Assembly (NCBI RefSeq): GCF_001446935.1
Contig: NZ_LKKK01000014.1
Location: forward strand, 62,001 to 126,000
DNA length: 64,000 bases
DNA from: Pseudomonas sp. TTU2014-080ASC
Lineage (GTDB): Bacteria; Pseudomonadota; Gammaproteobacteria; Pseudomonadales; Pseudomonadaceae
Direction: 5' to 3'
The translations under genes and the position numbers were made by a program. Within the stretch, counting starts at the first letter, position 1, and each line of letters opens with the position of its first letter. The notes beneath the pieces are model-generated. The model was not told the origin of the DNA, ran no database searches, and was given only the letters and a program-made list of their open reading frames with translations. Positions 30,796-39,586 of this stretch are shown piece by piece.

Positions 30796-33503
30796 GTTTC
30801 CAGGAGACTCAGTTCTCGGGCCCGTCTGATAGCTTGGGTGCGATTACGCACTTTGAGCTTTTCGTAAATGTTGTGCAGGTGCCACTTAACTGTGCCTAGT
30901 GCCAGCGCCAGCTGTTTGCCGATTTCCTCATTGGAAAGCCCCTCAGCAGCCAGCTTCACCACCTCGCATTCGCGCTCAGTCAGTTCTTCCTCCAGCTCAC
31001 CCTGAGCCTGGCGTGACTTCTGCCCAGGCCATAACGCCAGCACACTGCGGATAAAACCCTGCATAGCCGGCTGGCGTTCTGCGATCTCCAGTTGCTGGAG
31101 TAGTTGGCGAATGGCTTCGCCTTCTTCAATAAACAGACTGCGTACGCCCTCGCGCTCAGCGCCGATCAGGCACTGCAAGAGCAAACTGTGGGAGCGTTCC
31201 TGATAGCCCAGGCGCTGATAGCTGAGTGCCGCCAACAGATCCAGGCGCAGACGGTGCATGCCGTGCCAATTGTCCAGTAGCAGCCCACGCAACTGGCTGA
31301 TTTCATGCAGCGCTTCGCTGTAGTGCCCCCGCGCCTGCTGCAGGCGGACCCTGCACAGTCCCCTAACCCACAACACCGGATTGAAGCGCATATGCTGATA
31401 GTGTTCAGCCAGCTTCGACCACTCAACGCTTTGCCAGCGCTGTTCCGCTCGTTTTACCCTGTCGGCCGCAGGCTCTTGCAGAATTTGGACGATTTCATCG
31501 GCGACTGCCTGGGTGTAGAAGCGCCAGGTCTTGTTCCGCACTGACAGATTCTGCATCAGCATCAGATTGTTCTGGGCTTCTTTGGCGTTGTCCCGTAAGC
31601 GCTGAATATGGGCCAGGCACAACATACCCTGGGCATAAATGTCGATCGGGTTGATCACATCCAGTGTCGCCAGTGCCCAACGCAGGCGTTCTTCAATGCC
31701 TTCGAGGCGGCCCTGACTGTAAGCAATCAGCGCCTCACTGATGGTCGGAATGGCCAGTGCCCTTGAGCGTTCAGCGAACCACGGAATAATCCGCGAGCGC
31801 AGCTGTGCAGCCAGTAGTTCCGCTTGGCGAATGTGGCCGCGCTCCATACTCAGCAGCACTTCCACATTACTTAGCTGGATGTCCAGATAGCGCCCTTCAA
31901 GGAAATGATTACGCTGCTGCGCCAGAGCCAGCAGTTTCTTGGCCTCATCAGGTTGAGCCAGCATCACACTGGCCAGAGCGCCGACGATCAGAATAGCCAC
32001 TTCCAGGAAGGCAGCATGCTGGCCTAGTTGGGCCTCAATCCGCCGTGCCAGCATCACGCACGTTTGCAAATCGTCCTTTTGCAATGCCAACACTGATTTG
32101 ACCGCAAGCGCTGCCAGCAGCTTGTCATTTAACGTGCCCTGCCCGCGTGTCTCACTCCATCGTTCAATCAGCTCATCCAGCATGCGATTGGCTTCTGACA
32201 GGCCCATCTCGGCGGCCCGTGTCCACACATCCGCCAGCACCAGAATGGGGAAACGCTCAGCGATCTCATTTGGAACTCGTTGCCGCCAGCGATAAATCAA
32301 GTGCAGTTGGCCACGGTTAATCAGCTCAAGCCCACAGCCATCGACCAGTGCAGCGAGCATTTCCGGGTCCTCAGCCAGGCAAGCATGCTCAATCGCCAGG
32401 TTTTGCATGTGATGGTTGGTGAACCACAGGCTGGCATTGAAGTGCAGCTGTTTGAAGCGCTCAGGCTCACGCTCGCGCAAACGATTGCGAAGAAACTCAG
32501 CAAACAGGTTATGAAAGCGGTACCACTGCCGTTCGTGATCTAAAGGCAGTAGAAACAGCTGCATGCCTTCGATTTCTTCCAACAGTTGCTGGCCGTCCTG
32601 ACGTCCGGTCAGGGCATTGGCCAGATCGCCACTGAGTTGCTGGGCGATACCCAGTGCCAGCAACAGCTCCTGACGCTCAGTGGGCATCTGCTCGAACACA
32701 CTACGTAGCAAGTACTCGCCTACCTCGACCTGATCGTCGCCCAGTACTGAGATCGGTGAGTTGGCGTCTGCCCGATGGCGCAACCACAGACAAGCCAGTT
32801 GTAAGCCGACCAGCCAGCCTTCGGTTTGCTCATATAGCGATGCAAAAACCGCCGGCTCTAGCTCCAGGCCTGATCGGGACAGATAAAGGCGCGCTTCATC
32901 AGGGCTTAGGCGCAACTCCTTTTCACCGATTTCCAGCAACAGGTCTTTCGCCCGTAGAGTCGCCAGATTCAACGCTGGCTGCGAACGGCAACCAATCGCC
33001 AGGGTGAATCCTTCCGGAGCAAATTTGATAAGGCGGTTTAATGCGGATATCAGCTCAGGATTCTGGATTACATGTAAATCATCCAGAACCAGCAGCACCG
33101 GAGACTCCAGCTGAGTCAGGTGTACCAACAGGCTTTCCATCACAGCCGCTACTGGCACATACATGACGTTTTGCAGGTAAGCCTTGGCATCATCACCAAA
33201 ACCAGAGATCTGGGCCGCTAGCGCGTCAATCAGATTGCGCAGAAACTGACCAGGCTCGTCATCCTCTGGCACCAATGACAACCAGGCGACCGCATGCCCG
33301 CTCTGCTCCCGTTCATGGGCCAGGGCAAGCAAACAACTGGTTTTTCCGAAGCCTGCAGGAGCAGCTAACAGCAGAACGCGAGCGTGGGGGTTAGCCTTAA
33401 GGGCCGACTCGAGCTGTGGGCGGGAAAGAAAATCAGCCTGCGCTGGCATCAAGCGCGTGCGGGGCAGCTGGGTAGCTGCAGACTGTACTGCTACTTCATC
33501 CAT
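30792..33503 (-). CDS. MalT-like STAND transcription activator (first of tandem pair)
   Basis: This is a 903-residue paralogue of the next gene with the same layout. Walker A is APAGFGKT (48-55), and Walker B is VLLVLDDLHVI near 140. A TPR-like sensor follows, and the LuxR C-terminus is LTERECEVVKLAAEGLSNEEIGKQLALALGTVKWHLHNIYEKLKVRNRTQA. The ATG at 33503 has only a weak SD. It diverges from pabB across 161 bp. Having two such large regulators in one operon suggests that two signals or a hetero-oligomer control the cluster. From memory it corresponds to PA1759. Confidence 0.9.
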   Translation of the reverse strand: MDEVAVQSAATQLPRTRLMPAQADFLSRPQLESALKANPHARVLLLAAPAGFGKTSCLLALAHEREQSGHAVAWLSLVPEDDEPGQFLRNLIDALAAQISGFGDDAKAYLQNVMYVPVAAVMESLLVHLTQLESPVLLVLDDLHVIQNPELISALNRLIKFAPEGFTLAIGCRSQPALNLATLRAKDLLLEIGEKELRLSPDEARLYLSRSGLELEPAVFASLYEQTEGWLVGLQLACLWLRHRADANSPISVLGDDQVEVGEYLLRSVFEQMPTERQELLLALGIAQQLSGDLANALTGRQDGQQLLEEIEGMQLFLLPLDHERQWYRFHNLFAEFLRNRLREREPERFKQLHFNASLWFTNHHMQNLAIEHACLAEDPEMLAALVDGCGLELINRGQLHLIYRWRQRVPNEIAERFPILVLADVWTRAAEMGLSEANRMLDELIERWSETRGQGTLNDKLLAALAVKSVLALQKDDLQTCVMLARRIEAQLGQHAAFLEVAILIVGALASVMLAQPDEAKKLLALAQQRNHFLEGRYLDIQLSNVEVLLSMERGHIRQAELLAAQLRSRIIPWFAERSRALAIPTISEALIAYSQGRLEGIEERLRWALATLDVINPIDIYAQGMLCLAHIQRLRDNAKEAQNNLMLMQNLSVRNKTWRFYTQAVADEIVQILQEPAADRVKRAEQRWQSVEWSKLAEHYQHMRFNPVLWVRGLCRVRLQQARGHYSEALHEISQLRGLLLDNWHGMHRLRLDLLAALSYQRLGYQERSHSLLLQCLIGAEREGVRSLFIEEGEAIRQLLQQLEIAERQPAMQGFIRSVLALWPGQKSRQAQGELEEELTERECEVVKLAAEGLSNEEIGKQLALALGTVKWHLHNIYEKLKVRNRTQAIRRARELSLLET

Positions 33504-33664
33504 GATGAGGAACCCATATTAATTATTGTTGTGGGTGAGTTGATAGCATCGGGATGGCACCATACTAATGATCGAAACCTATCCGAGTAAACACTAGTCG
33601 TGCACTAGGATGTAACACTTCGAACTACTACAATCTCGCTCCGCGCCCCGTTCATAAGTACCCC

Positions 33665-35032
33665 ATGCCTACTTGTTTTGTAGTTGATCTGCTCTACCAC
33701 GCGGCTCCGACCGATTATTTCAGCCGTATTTCCTCTGCGCGCGGAGCCATTCTGCTCGATAGCGGAAAGCCAGTATCTGAGCGCGGACGTTACGACATTA
33801 TGAGTGCCTGGCCATTGGCAGAACTGGAGACTCAGCCAGACGAACCGGCCAAGGCATTCTTCACGCGCTTGCGCCAAAGCCTGGCAGAGCTCGGCCAGGC
33901 GCAATTACCCGCAGGCGAAGAGCTGCCATTCTGTGGTGGTCTGATTGGCTATATGAGCTACGACTTCGGCCGCCGAATCGAGCGCCTGCCTGCATTGGCC
34001 AGCAATGATCTTGACCTAAATGATGCAGTGTTTGGCTTGTATGCCTGGGCACTGATCAGCGACCATCAGCTGCAGCGTAGCTGTCTGGTATTTCATCCAA
34101 GTCTTGAGGCCGCCGAACGCCAACGCTTAGAACAGCTATTCACTTCTACGAGCGCGCTTGCTGAAAGTGAACCATTTGTTCTTAATGCGCCCTTCACAGC
34201 CGATATCAGCGCCGAACAGTACCAGGCAAGTTTTTCCCGCATTAAGCACTACATCAACGCGGGTGACTGTTATCAAGTCAACTACGCCCAGCGCTTTACC
34301 AGCAGTTGCAGCGGATCGCCTTGGACTGCATACCGCGCGCTGCGGGCCTCCTGCCCAACGCCCTTCTCCGGCTATGTAAACCTGGGCGATAACGACGCCA
34401 TTCTCAGTCTGTCCCCCGAACGCTTCGTTCAAGTCCATCAGGGGCTGGTTGAGACCCGCCCAATCAAAGGAACCCGCCCTCGCCAAGCTGATCCGCTGCA
34501 CGACCAGGCAATGGCTGAAGAACTGCTGAACAGTCCCAAAGACCGCGCAGAAAACCTAATGATTGTGGACCTGCTGCGCAATGACCTCGGGCGTAGCTGC
34601 CGAATTGGAACGGTCCGTGTGCCGGAGTTATTCGCCCTAGAAAGTTACCCGAACGTGCATCACTTGGTCAGCGCTGTAACCGGTGAACTAGCTGAAGGGC
34701 TTGATGCGCTGGACCTTCTCAGCGGTAGCTTCCCGGGCGGTTCCATCACCGGCGCTCCGAAGATCCGGGCCATGCAGATCATCGATGAGCTGGAGCCGAC
34801 CCGCCGCGCGCTGTATTGCGGATCGCTGCTTTATTTGGATGTACGCGGCGAGATGGACAGTTCAATTGCCATCCGGAGCTTGCTGATTCGAAACGGCACT
34901 GTTTGTTGCTGGGGTGGCGGTGGAATAGTCGCTGACTCGGAAGTTGAGGCTGAGTATCAGGAGTCCATAACCAAAGTCAGCGTGCTCTTAGAGACACTTG
35001 AACAACTCACTAAAAACGAAAAAGCCCGCTGA
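33665..35032 (+). CDS. pabB: PabB, aminodeoxychorismate synthase component I
   Basis: PabB converts chorismate with ammonia to 4-amino-4-deoxychorismate, for folate. The 455 residues start at MPTCFVVDLLYHAAPTDYFSRI and carry the anthranilate-synthase-type chorismate domain: VETRPIKGTRPR, ENLMIVDLLRNDLGRSC, and SGSFPGGSITGAPKIRAMQIIDELEP. PIKGTRP contains the active-site Lys expected in PabB rather than the Ala of TrpE. The last codons lie inside the terminator stem. Confidence 0.96.
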   Translation: MPTCFVVDLLYHAAPTDYFSRISSARGAILLDSGKPVSERGRYDIMSAWPLAELETQPDEPAKAFFTRLRQSLAELGQAQLPAGEELPFCGGLIGYMSYDFGRRIERLPALASNDLDLNDAVFGLYAWALISDHQLQRSCLVFHPSLEAAERQRLEQLFTSTSALAESEPFVLNAPFTADISAEQYQASFSRIKHYINAGDCYQVNYAQRFTSSCSGSPWTAYRALRASCPTPFSGYVNLGDNDAILSLSPERFVQVHQGLVETRPIKGTRPRQADPLHDQAMAEELLNSPKDRAENLMIVDLLRNDLGRSCRIGTVRVPELFALESYPNVHHLVSAVTGELAEGLDALDLLSGSFPGGSITGAPKIRAMQIIDELEPTRRALYCGSLLYLDVRGEMDSSIAIRSLLIRNGTVCCWGGGGIVADSEVEAEYQESITKVSVLLETLEQLTKNEKAR

Positions 35033-35043
35033 TGCGGGCTTTT
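35021..35043 (+). terminator. Terminator overlapping the pabB stop codon
   Basis: AAAGCCCGC tgat GCGGGCTTTT is a perfect 9-bp stem. Its first arm encodes the last residues of PabB (K-A-R) and its loop contains the TGA stop. Confidence 0.85.
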
Positions 35044-35063
35044 CTTCGTCGTCTTAACAGCAC

Positions 35064-35342
35064 TTACTCAGCCTGTTTACGCTGACGACGTTCCATATAG
35101 CGTTCGACATATGAGCATGACGGGATAACCGAGTAGCCCAGACGCTCAGCATACTGTAATGCATGCTCGGTCAATGCTGCCGCAATGCCGCGACCGCGGA
35201 GTGAGTTGGGCACAAATGTCCGGTAAATATCCAGCGTCTGCTTGCCCAGATCCATGTATGCCAGATAAGCCCGATCACCATCGACGATAGTCTCAAATTG
35301 GTGAGCAGTCTGGTCGTGCTTGATGGATAGCGCTTCGCTCAT
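35064..35342 (-). CDS. Small GNAT acetyltransferase (YjdJ type)
   Basis: This is a 92-residue protein of the single-domain GNAT group that looks truncated but is full length for its family. It reads YLAYMDLGKQTLDIYRTFVPNSLRGRGIAAALTEHALQYAERLGYSVIPSCSYVERYMER. The RGRGIA loop binds acetyl-CoA and the CSYV(E/A)RYM motif is typical. ATG 35342 sits 5 bp from GAGGAG; a GTG one codon upstream is less likely. The substrate is unknown. Confidence 0.88.
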   Translation of the reverse strand: MSEALSIKHDQTAHQFETIVDGDRAYLAYMDLGKQTLDIYRTFVPNSLRGRGIAAALTEHALQYAERLGYSVIPSCSYVERYMERRQRKQAE

Positions 35343-35739
35343 CACATCTCCTCATTCATATACGTTCCATACCCGCCCACTGCGCCGGGTTTGTACCTGG
35401 CAATCTCGGTGAGCAAGAAGTTACCCGAGCTTAGCAGGCAGAGCGCCATGAGGTCACGCGAATCAACAACTTACGGGATTAGGATTTGGACTTGAGACTC
35501 TTTGATTGAAGCCACTAAGGCTAAACCGAATAACTTACTAAACGACTTATGACCCACCAGAAAGCAGTTGAGTTCACACCACTGTATAGCCTTGTTAATC
35601 ATGTTACGGACACGGACTTTTGATCATTGAGGCGAGTGCTTACATAAGGAAACTGTTTGTTTTTTAATCAAAATTAGATTCAGGCAGAGAAAACCCACCT
35701 CTTGTAAGAAAAAATTCGCTTCTCCTTGCTCTCTCTCAG
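35343..35739. other. Non-coding interval upstream of oprI
   Basis: About 400 bp with no convincing gene. The part nearest oprI (35655-35700) is AT-rich and may act as an UP-element. A 24-codon ATG frame at about 35548 has no SD and is not called. Confidence 0.5.
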
Positions 35740-35767
35740 TTTACTTACTACAAGTTACAGGTACTAT
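35740..35767 (+). promoter_or_regulatory. Candidate oprI promoter
   Basis: TTTACT (35740-35745) and TACTAT (35762-35767) are 16 bp apart and 70 bp before the oprI start. The upstream AT-rich stretch fits a strong promoter, as expected for a highly abundant lipoprotein. Confidence 0.5.
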
Positions 35768-35837
35768 GTACGCCGGCCAATTTCCCAGTTTTGGGGAATT
35801 GCTTTTATGGAAAACTCCACCTCTTAAGGGGAACACG

Positions 35838-36089
35838 ATGAACAACGTTCTGAAATTCTCTGCTCTGGCTCTGGCCGCAGTTCTGGCTACCGGTTGCAGC
35901 AGCGTATCTAAAGAAACCGAAGCTCGCCTGACTGCTACTGAAGACGCAGCTGCTCGCGCTCAAGCTCGTGCTGACGAAGCCTACCGTAAGGCTGATGACG
36001 CTCTGGCTGCTGCTCAGAAGGCTCAGCAGACTGCTGACGAAGCCAACGAGCGCGCTCTGCGCATGCTGGAAAAAGCTAGCCGCAAGTAA
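35838..36089 (+). CDS. oprI: OprI, major outer-membrane lipoprotein
   Basis: OprI is the small, very abundant lipoprotein of Pseudomonas, functionally like Lpp. The 83-residue protein has signal MNNVLKFSALALAAVLATGC with the lipidated Cys at 20. A coiled-coil of heptads rich in Ala follows (SKETEARLTATEDAAARAQARADEAYRKADDALAAAQKAQQTADEANERALRMLEKASRK), ending in K for possible peptidoglycan attachment. ATG 35838 has AAGGGG 8 bp upstream; the longer reading frame upstream is non-coding. Confidence 0.98.
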   Translation: MNNVLKFSALALAAVLATGCSSVSKETEARLTATEDAAARAQARADEAYRKADDALAAAQKAQQTADEANERALRMLEKASRK

Positions 36090-36107
36090 TTGCACTCAGG
36101 CTGCTAG

Positions 36108-36139
36108 AAAAGCCGCTCCGGTAACGGGGCGGCTTTTTT
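36108..36139 (+). terminator. oprI terminator
   Basis: AAAAGCCGCTCCG (36108-36120) pairs with CGGGGCGGCTTTT (36125-36137), with one wobble pair and a T tail. Confidence 0.85.
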
Positions 36140-36196
36140 ATTGCCCGCATTTTGCCATGCTGGCTGAGAACCCTTAGTTCCCAGCCCAGAACATCC

Positions 36197-37171
36197 TTAT
36201 TGCTGCAGTTCTTGTTCAGTGAACAGATCGCTGAACAACATACTGCTTAGATAGCGCTCACCGGAGTCAGGCAGAATCACCACGATTGTCTTGCCCTGCA
36301 TATCCGGTTCCTGAGCAACTTTGATCGCTGCGGCCATAGCAGCGCCGCCAGAAATACCGCAGAGAATGCCCTCTTCGCGCATCAATCGCAGCGCCACAGC
36401 CTTGGCATCTTCATCGGTCACCTGCTCGACCCGGTCGACCAGACTCAAATCAAGGTTGCCGGGCACAAAACCCGCGCCGATGCCTTGAATTTTATGAGGG
36501 GCAGGTTTCGGTTCTTCACCAGCTAACGTCTGGCTGATAACCGGCGAGCCGACAGGCTCAACCGCAATTGAAAGCAGTGCTTTACCTTGGGTGTGTTTGA
36601 TGTAACGGGAAATACCGGTAATGGTGCCGCCGGTACCAACGCCTGCCACCAAGGCATCGACGTTACCGTCCGTGTCATTCCAGATTTCCGGCCCGGTGGT
36701 CTTTTCGTGAATGGCCGGGTTAGCGGGGTTGGTAAACTGCTGAGGCAGGAAGTGATTAGCCGGATCCGCCGCAACAATTTCAGTCGCCTTCTCAATGGCT
36801 CCTTTCATGCCCTTAGCTGGCTCAGTCAGAATCAGCTCAGCGCCCAGCGCCTTGAGGACCTTGCGGCGCTCAAGGCTCATAGAGGCCGGCATGGTCAAAA
36901 TGAGTTTGTAACCACGGGCAGCAGCTACAAAGGCCAGACCGATACCGGTATTGCCGGACGTTGGTTCAACGATGGTCATGCCGGGTTTAAGAACGCCCCG
37001 CTCTTCGGCGTCCCAAATCATATTGGCACCAATACGGCACTTAACGGAGTAACCCGGGTTACGCCCTTCTGTCTTGGCCAGAATGGTGACGCCCTTAGGC
37101 CCCAGACGGTTAATCCGTACCAGCGGTGTGTTGCCGATAGCTTGTGCGTTGTCAGTGAAAATACGGCTCAT
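36197..37171 (-). CDS. cysK: CysK, O-acetylserine sulfhydrylase A
   Basis: CysK makes cysteine from O-acetylserine and sulfide with PLP. The 324 residues include the PLP lysine K44 in GYSVKCRIGANMIWDAEERG. The substrate loop is EPTSGNTGIGLAFVAAARGY, the PLP phosphate loop is VAGVGTGGTITGISRYI, and ILCGISGGAAMAAA comes near the end. It stands alone on its strand, with a 320-bp upstream gap. Confidence 0.95.
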   Translation of the reverse strand: MSRIFTDNAQAIGNTPLVRINRLGPKGVTILAKTEGRNPGYSVKCRIGANMIWDAEERGVLKPGMTIVEPTSGNTGIGLAFVAAARGYKLILTMPASMSLERRKVLKALGAELILTEPAKGMKGAIEKATEIVAADPANHFLPQQFTNPANPAIHEKTTGPEIWNDTDGNVDALVAGVGTGGTITGISRYIKHTQGKALLSIAVEPVGSPVISQTLAGEEPKPAPHKIQGIGAGFVPGNLDLSLVDRVEQVTDEDAKAVALRLMREEGILCGISGGAAMAAAIKVAQEPDMQGKTIVVILPDSGERYLSSMLFSDLFTEQELQQ

Positions 37172-37491
37172 GGTGATGACCTTAATGAGTGCATGCGAAA
37201 GCCCTCTAGCCTAAGACCAGTGGTGCAAAGCGTCCAGTCAACGCGTAGTTATGAGCTGCTGATTTGAAACAAATCATGCAGTCCTAAACGGCTTTGCATC
37301 GCTCAGGACTGACTTTCTCCAGCCACGTACAGACCTGCCTGGCCAACAAAACGCTGTTCACCTGCTGACCGGCTATTCAGTGACTGAATACTAGGTCTGC
37401 GTTCACAGCCAATGGAGCAGCGCGGTATAGTCATCTTCTTTATCCATGCACCGCAGCCATGGTCTGCGCGATTCCGTTCGAGGATTTACCG
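37172..37491. other. cysK / moxR-like divergence region
   Basis: No gene is visible in these 320 bp. An inverted repeat CAGTCCT (37279-37285) / AGGACTG (37305-37311) lies in the middle and could be a regulator site for cysK or the moxR-like operon. Two promoters are expected here but no clear -35/-10 pair stands out. Confidence 0.45.
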
Positions 37492-38337
37492 ATGAAGTTC
37501 GAAGGCACTCAGTCCTACGTCGCCACCGACGACCTCAAGCTGGCCGTCAACGCCGCCATTACCCTGCAGCGTCCGCTGCTGGTCAAAGGCGAGCCAGGCA
37601 CTGGTAAAACCATGCTGGCTGAGCAGTTGGCTGAAGCTTTCGGTGCGCGTCTAATTACCTGGCATATCAAATCCACCACCAAAGCTCATCAAGGTCTTTA
37701 TGAGTACGACGCTGTCAGCCGTCTGCGTGACTCTCAGCTGGACTCAGATAAAGTCCACGATGTGAAGAACTACATCAAAAAAGGCAAGCTGTGGGAGGCC
37801 TTTGAATCTGAAGAACGCGTGATTCTGCTGATCGACGAAATCGACAAGGCCGATATCGAGTTCCCCAACGACCTGCTGCAAGAACTCGACAAGATGGAGT
37901 TCTACGTTTACGAGACCAACGAGACGATCAAAGCCAAGCAGCGCCCGATCATCATCATTACCTCGAACAACGAGAAAGAGCTGCCGGACGCTTTCCTGCG
38001 CCGCTGCTTCTTCCATTACATCGCCTTCCCGGACCGCGCCACACTGCAGAAGATCGTAGACGTGCACTACCCCAACATCAGTAATGAGCTGGTGTCTGAG
38101 GCGCTGGATGTGTTCTTTGATATCCGCAAAGTGCCGGGCCTGAAGAAAAAACCTTCCACCAGTGAGCTTGTTGACTGGCTCAAGCTGCTGATGGCTGACC
38201 ACATTGGCGAGGCGGTGCTGCGTGAACGCGACCCGACTAAAGCCATCCCGCCGCTGGCCGGTGCGCTGGTGAAAAATGAGCAGGATGTGCAGTTGCTTGA
38301 GCGCCTGGCCTTTATGAGCCGTCGGGCTTCACGCTGA
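37492..38337 (+). CDS. MoxR-family AAA+ ATPase
   Basis: This is a 281-residue ATPase. Walker A GEPGTGKT is at 33-40 and Walker B VILLIDEIDK at 110-118. Sensor region IIITSNNEKELPDAFLRRCFFHYI includes the MoxR-type arginine pattern. ATG 37492 (MKFEGTQSY) has GAGGA 8 bp upstream. MoxR ATPases act as chaperones that work with von Willebrand factor A proteins, and the next gene encodes one 28 bp downstream. The target enzyme is not evident. Confidence 0.92.
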   Translation: MKFEGTQSYVATDDLKLAVNAAITLQRPLLVKGEPGTGKTMLAEQLAEAFGARLITWHIKSTTKAHQGLYEYDAVSRLRDSQLDSDKVHDVKNYIKKGKLWEAFESEERVILLIDEIDKADIEFPNDLLQELDKMEFYVYETNETIKAKQRPIIIITSNNEKELPDAFLRRCFFHYIAFPDRATLQKIVDVHYPNISNELVSEALDVFFDIRKVPGLKKKPSTSELVDWLKLLMADHIGEAVLRERDPTKAIPPLAGALVKNEQDVQLLERLAFMSRRASR

Positions 38338-38365
38338 TTGCAGCTTCAAGAGATGAGGTGGCGTA

Positions 38366-39544
38366 ATGCTGCTTAACCTGTTCAATGAAATGCGTGCGGC
38401 CAAGGTGCCGGTTTCCGTACGGGAACTGCTGGACCTGATTAACGCGCTTAAGCACAACGTCGTGTTCGCCGATATGGACGAGTTCTATTACTTGTCCCGA
38501 GCCATTCTGGTGAAAGATGAGCGCCATTTCGACAAGTTTGACCGTGCATTCGGCGCTTATTTCAAAGGCCTCGAGAATCTAAATCAGCATATCGAAGCGC
38601 TGATCCCTGATGACTGGCTGCGCAAGGAATTCGAGCGCTCACTGACAGATGAGGAGCGCGCCAAGATTGAGTCGCTGGGTGGGCTCGACAAGCTGATCGA
38701 AGAATTCAAGAAGCGCCTTGAAGAGCAAAAGGAACGGCACGAAGGCGGCAACAAATGGATCGGCACGGGCGGCACCAGTCCGTTCGGCTCCGGTGGTTAC
38801 AACCCGGAAGGTATTCGTATTGGCGATGCCGGCAAACGCCAGGGCAAGGCGGTTAAGGTCTGGGATCAACGCGAATACAAGAACCTGGATGATCAGGTTG
38901 AGCTTGGTACGCGCAATATCAAAGTGGCGCTGCGCCGCCTGCGAAAGTTCGCCCGCGAAGGCGCTCAGGATGAGTTTGACCTTGAGGGGACAATTGATCA
39001 CACGGCCAAAGATGGCGGTCTGCTCAATATCAAGATGCGCCCTGAACGACGTAACACGGTGAAGCTGCTGATCTTGTTCGACATCGGCGGCTCAATGGAT
39101 GCTCACGTCAAGGCCTGTGAAGAGCTGTTCTCCGCGTGCAAGACCGAGTTCAAGCACATGGAATACTTCTACTTCCATAACTGCGTTTATGAATCGGTGT
39201 GGAAGAATAACTTGCGCCGTACTTCAGAGCGCTATTCCACTTTTGATCTGCTGCACAAGTATGGGCCGGATTGGAAGGTGGTGTTCGTCGGCGACGCAGC
39301 TATGGCCCCCTACGAGATCACCCAACCAGGTGGCAGCGTGGAGCACTGGAACGAAGAAGCCGGTTACGTTTGGATTAAACGCTTTATGGAGAAGTACAAA
39401 AAGCTGATCTGGATTAACCCCTATCCGAAAGACACCTGGGGCTTTACCGCGTCCACTGAGATCATGCGCGAACTGCTTAATGATCAAATGTATCCGCTAA
39501 CCCTTCAGGGGCTTGAAGACGGAATGCGCTTCCTATCCAAGTAA
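38366..39544 (+). CDS. CoxE-like von Willebrand factor A domain protein
   Basis: This 392-residue partner of the MoxR ATPase has a VWA domain with a near-MIDAS DIGGSMD (239-245) in place of the usual DxSxS. The middle Ser becomes Gly, so metal binding may be altered. A charged linker (about 91-130) and a Gly-rich segment (WIGTGGTSPFGSGGYNPEG) precede it. The CoxE-type family co-occurs with MoxR in cofactor or metal-enzyme activation operons, but no such enzyme is adjacent. Confidence 0.88.
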   Translation: MLLNLFNEMRAAKVPVSVRELLDLINALKHNVVFADMDEFYYLSRAILVKDERHFDKFDRAFGAYFKGLENLNQHIEALIPDDWLRKEFERSLTDEERAKIESLGGLDKLIEEFKKRLEEQKERHEGGNKWIGTGGTSPFGSGGYNPEGIRIGDAGKRQGKAVKVWDQREYKNLDDQVELGTRNIKVALRRLRKFAREGAQDEFDLEGTIDHTAKDGGLLNIKMRPERRNTVKLLILFDIGGSMDAHVKACEELFSACKTEFKHMEYFYFHNCVYESVWKNNLRRTSERYSTFDLLHKYGPDWKVVFVGDAAMAPYEITQPGGSVEHWNEEAGYVWIKRFMEKYKKLIWINPYPKDTWGFTASTEIMRELLNDQMYPLTLQGLEDGMRFLSK

Positions 39545-39549
39545 CCCAA

Positions 39550-39576
39550 TAAAAAGGCCCGTAAGGGCCTTTTTTA
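39550..39576 (+). terminator. Terminator after the moxR-VWA operon
   Basis: AAAAAGGCCC gtaa GGGCCTTTTTT is a perfect stem with a T-run, placed right after the VWA stop. Confidence 0.85.
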
Positions 39577-39586
39577 TCCGAGCAGG

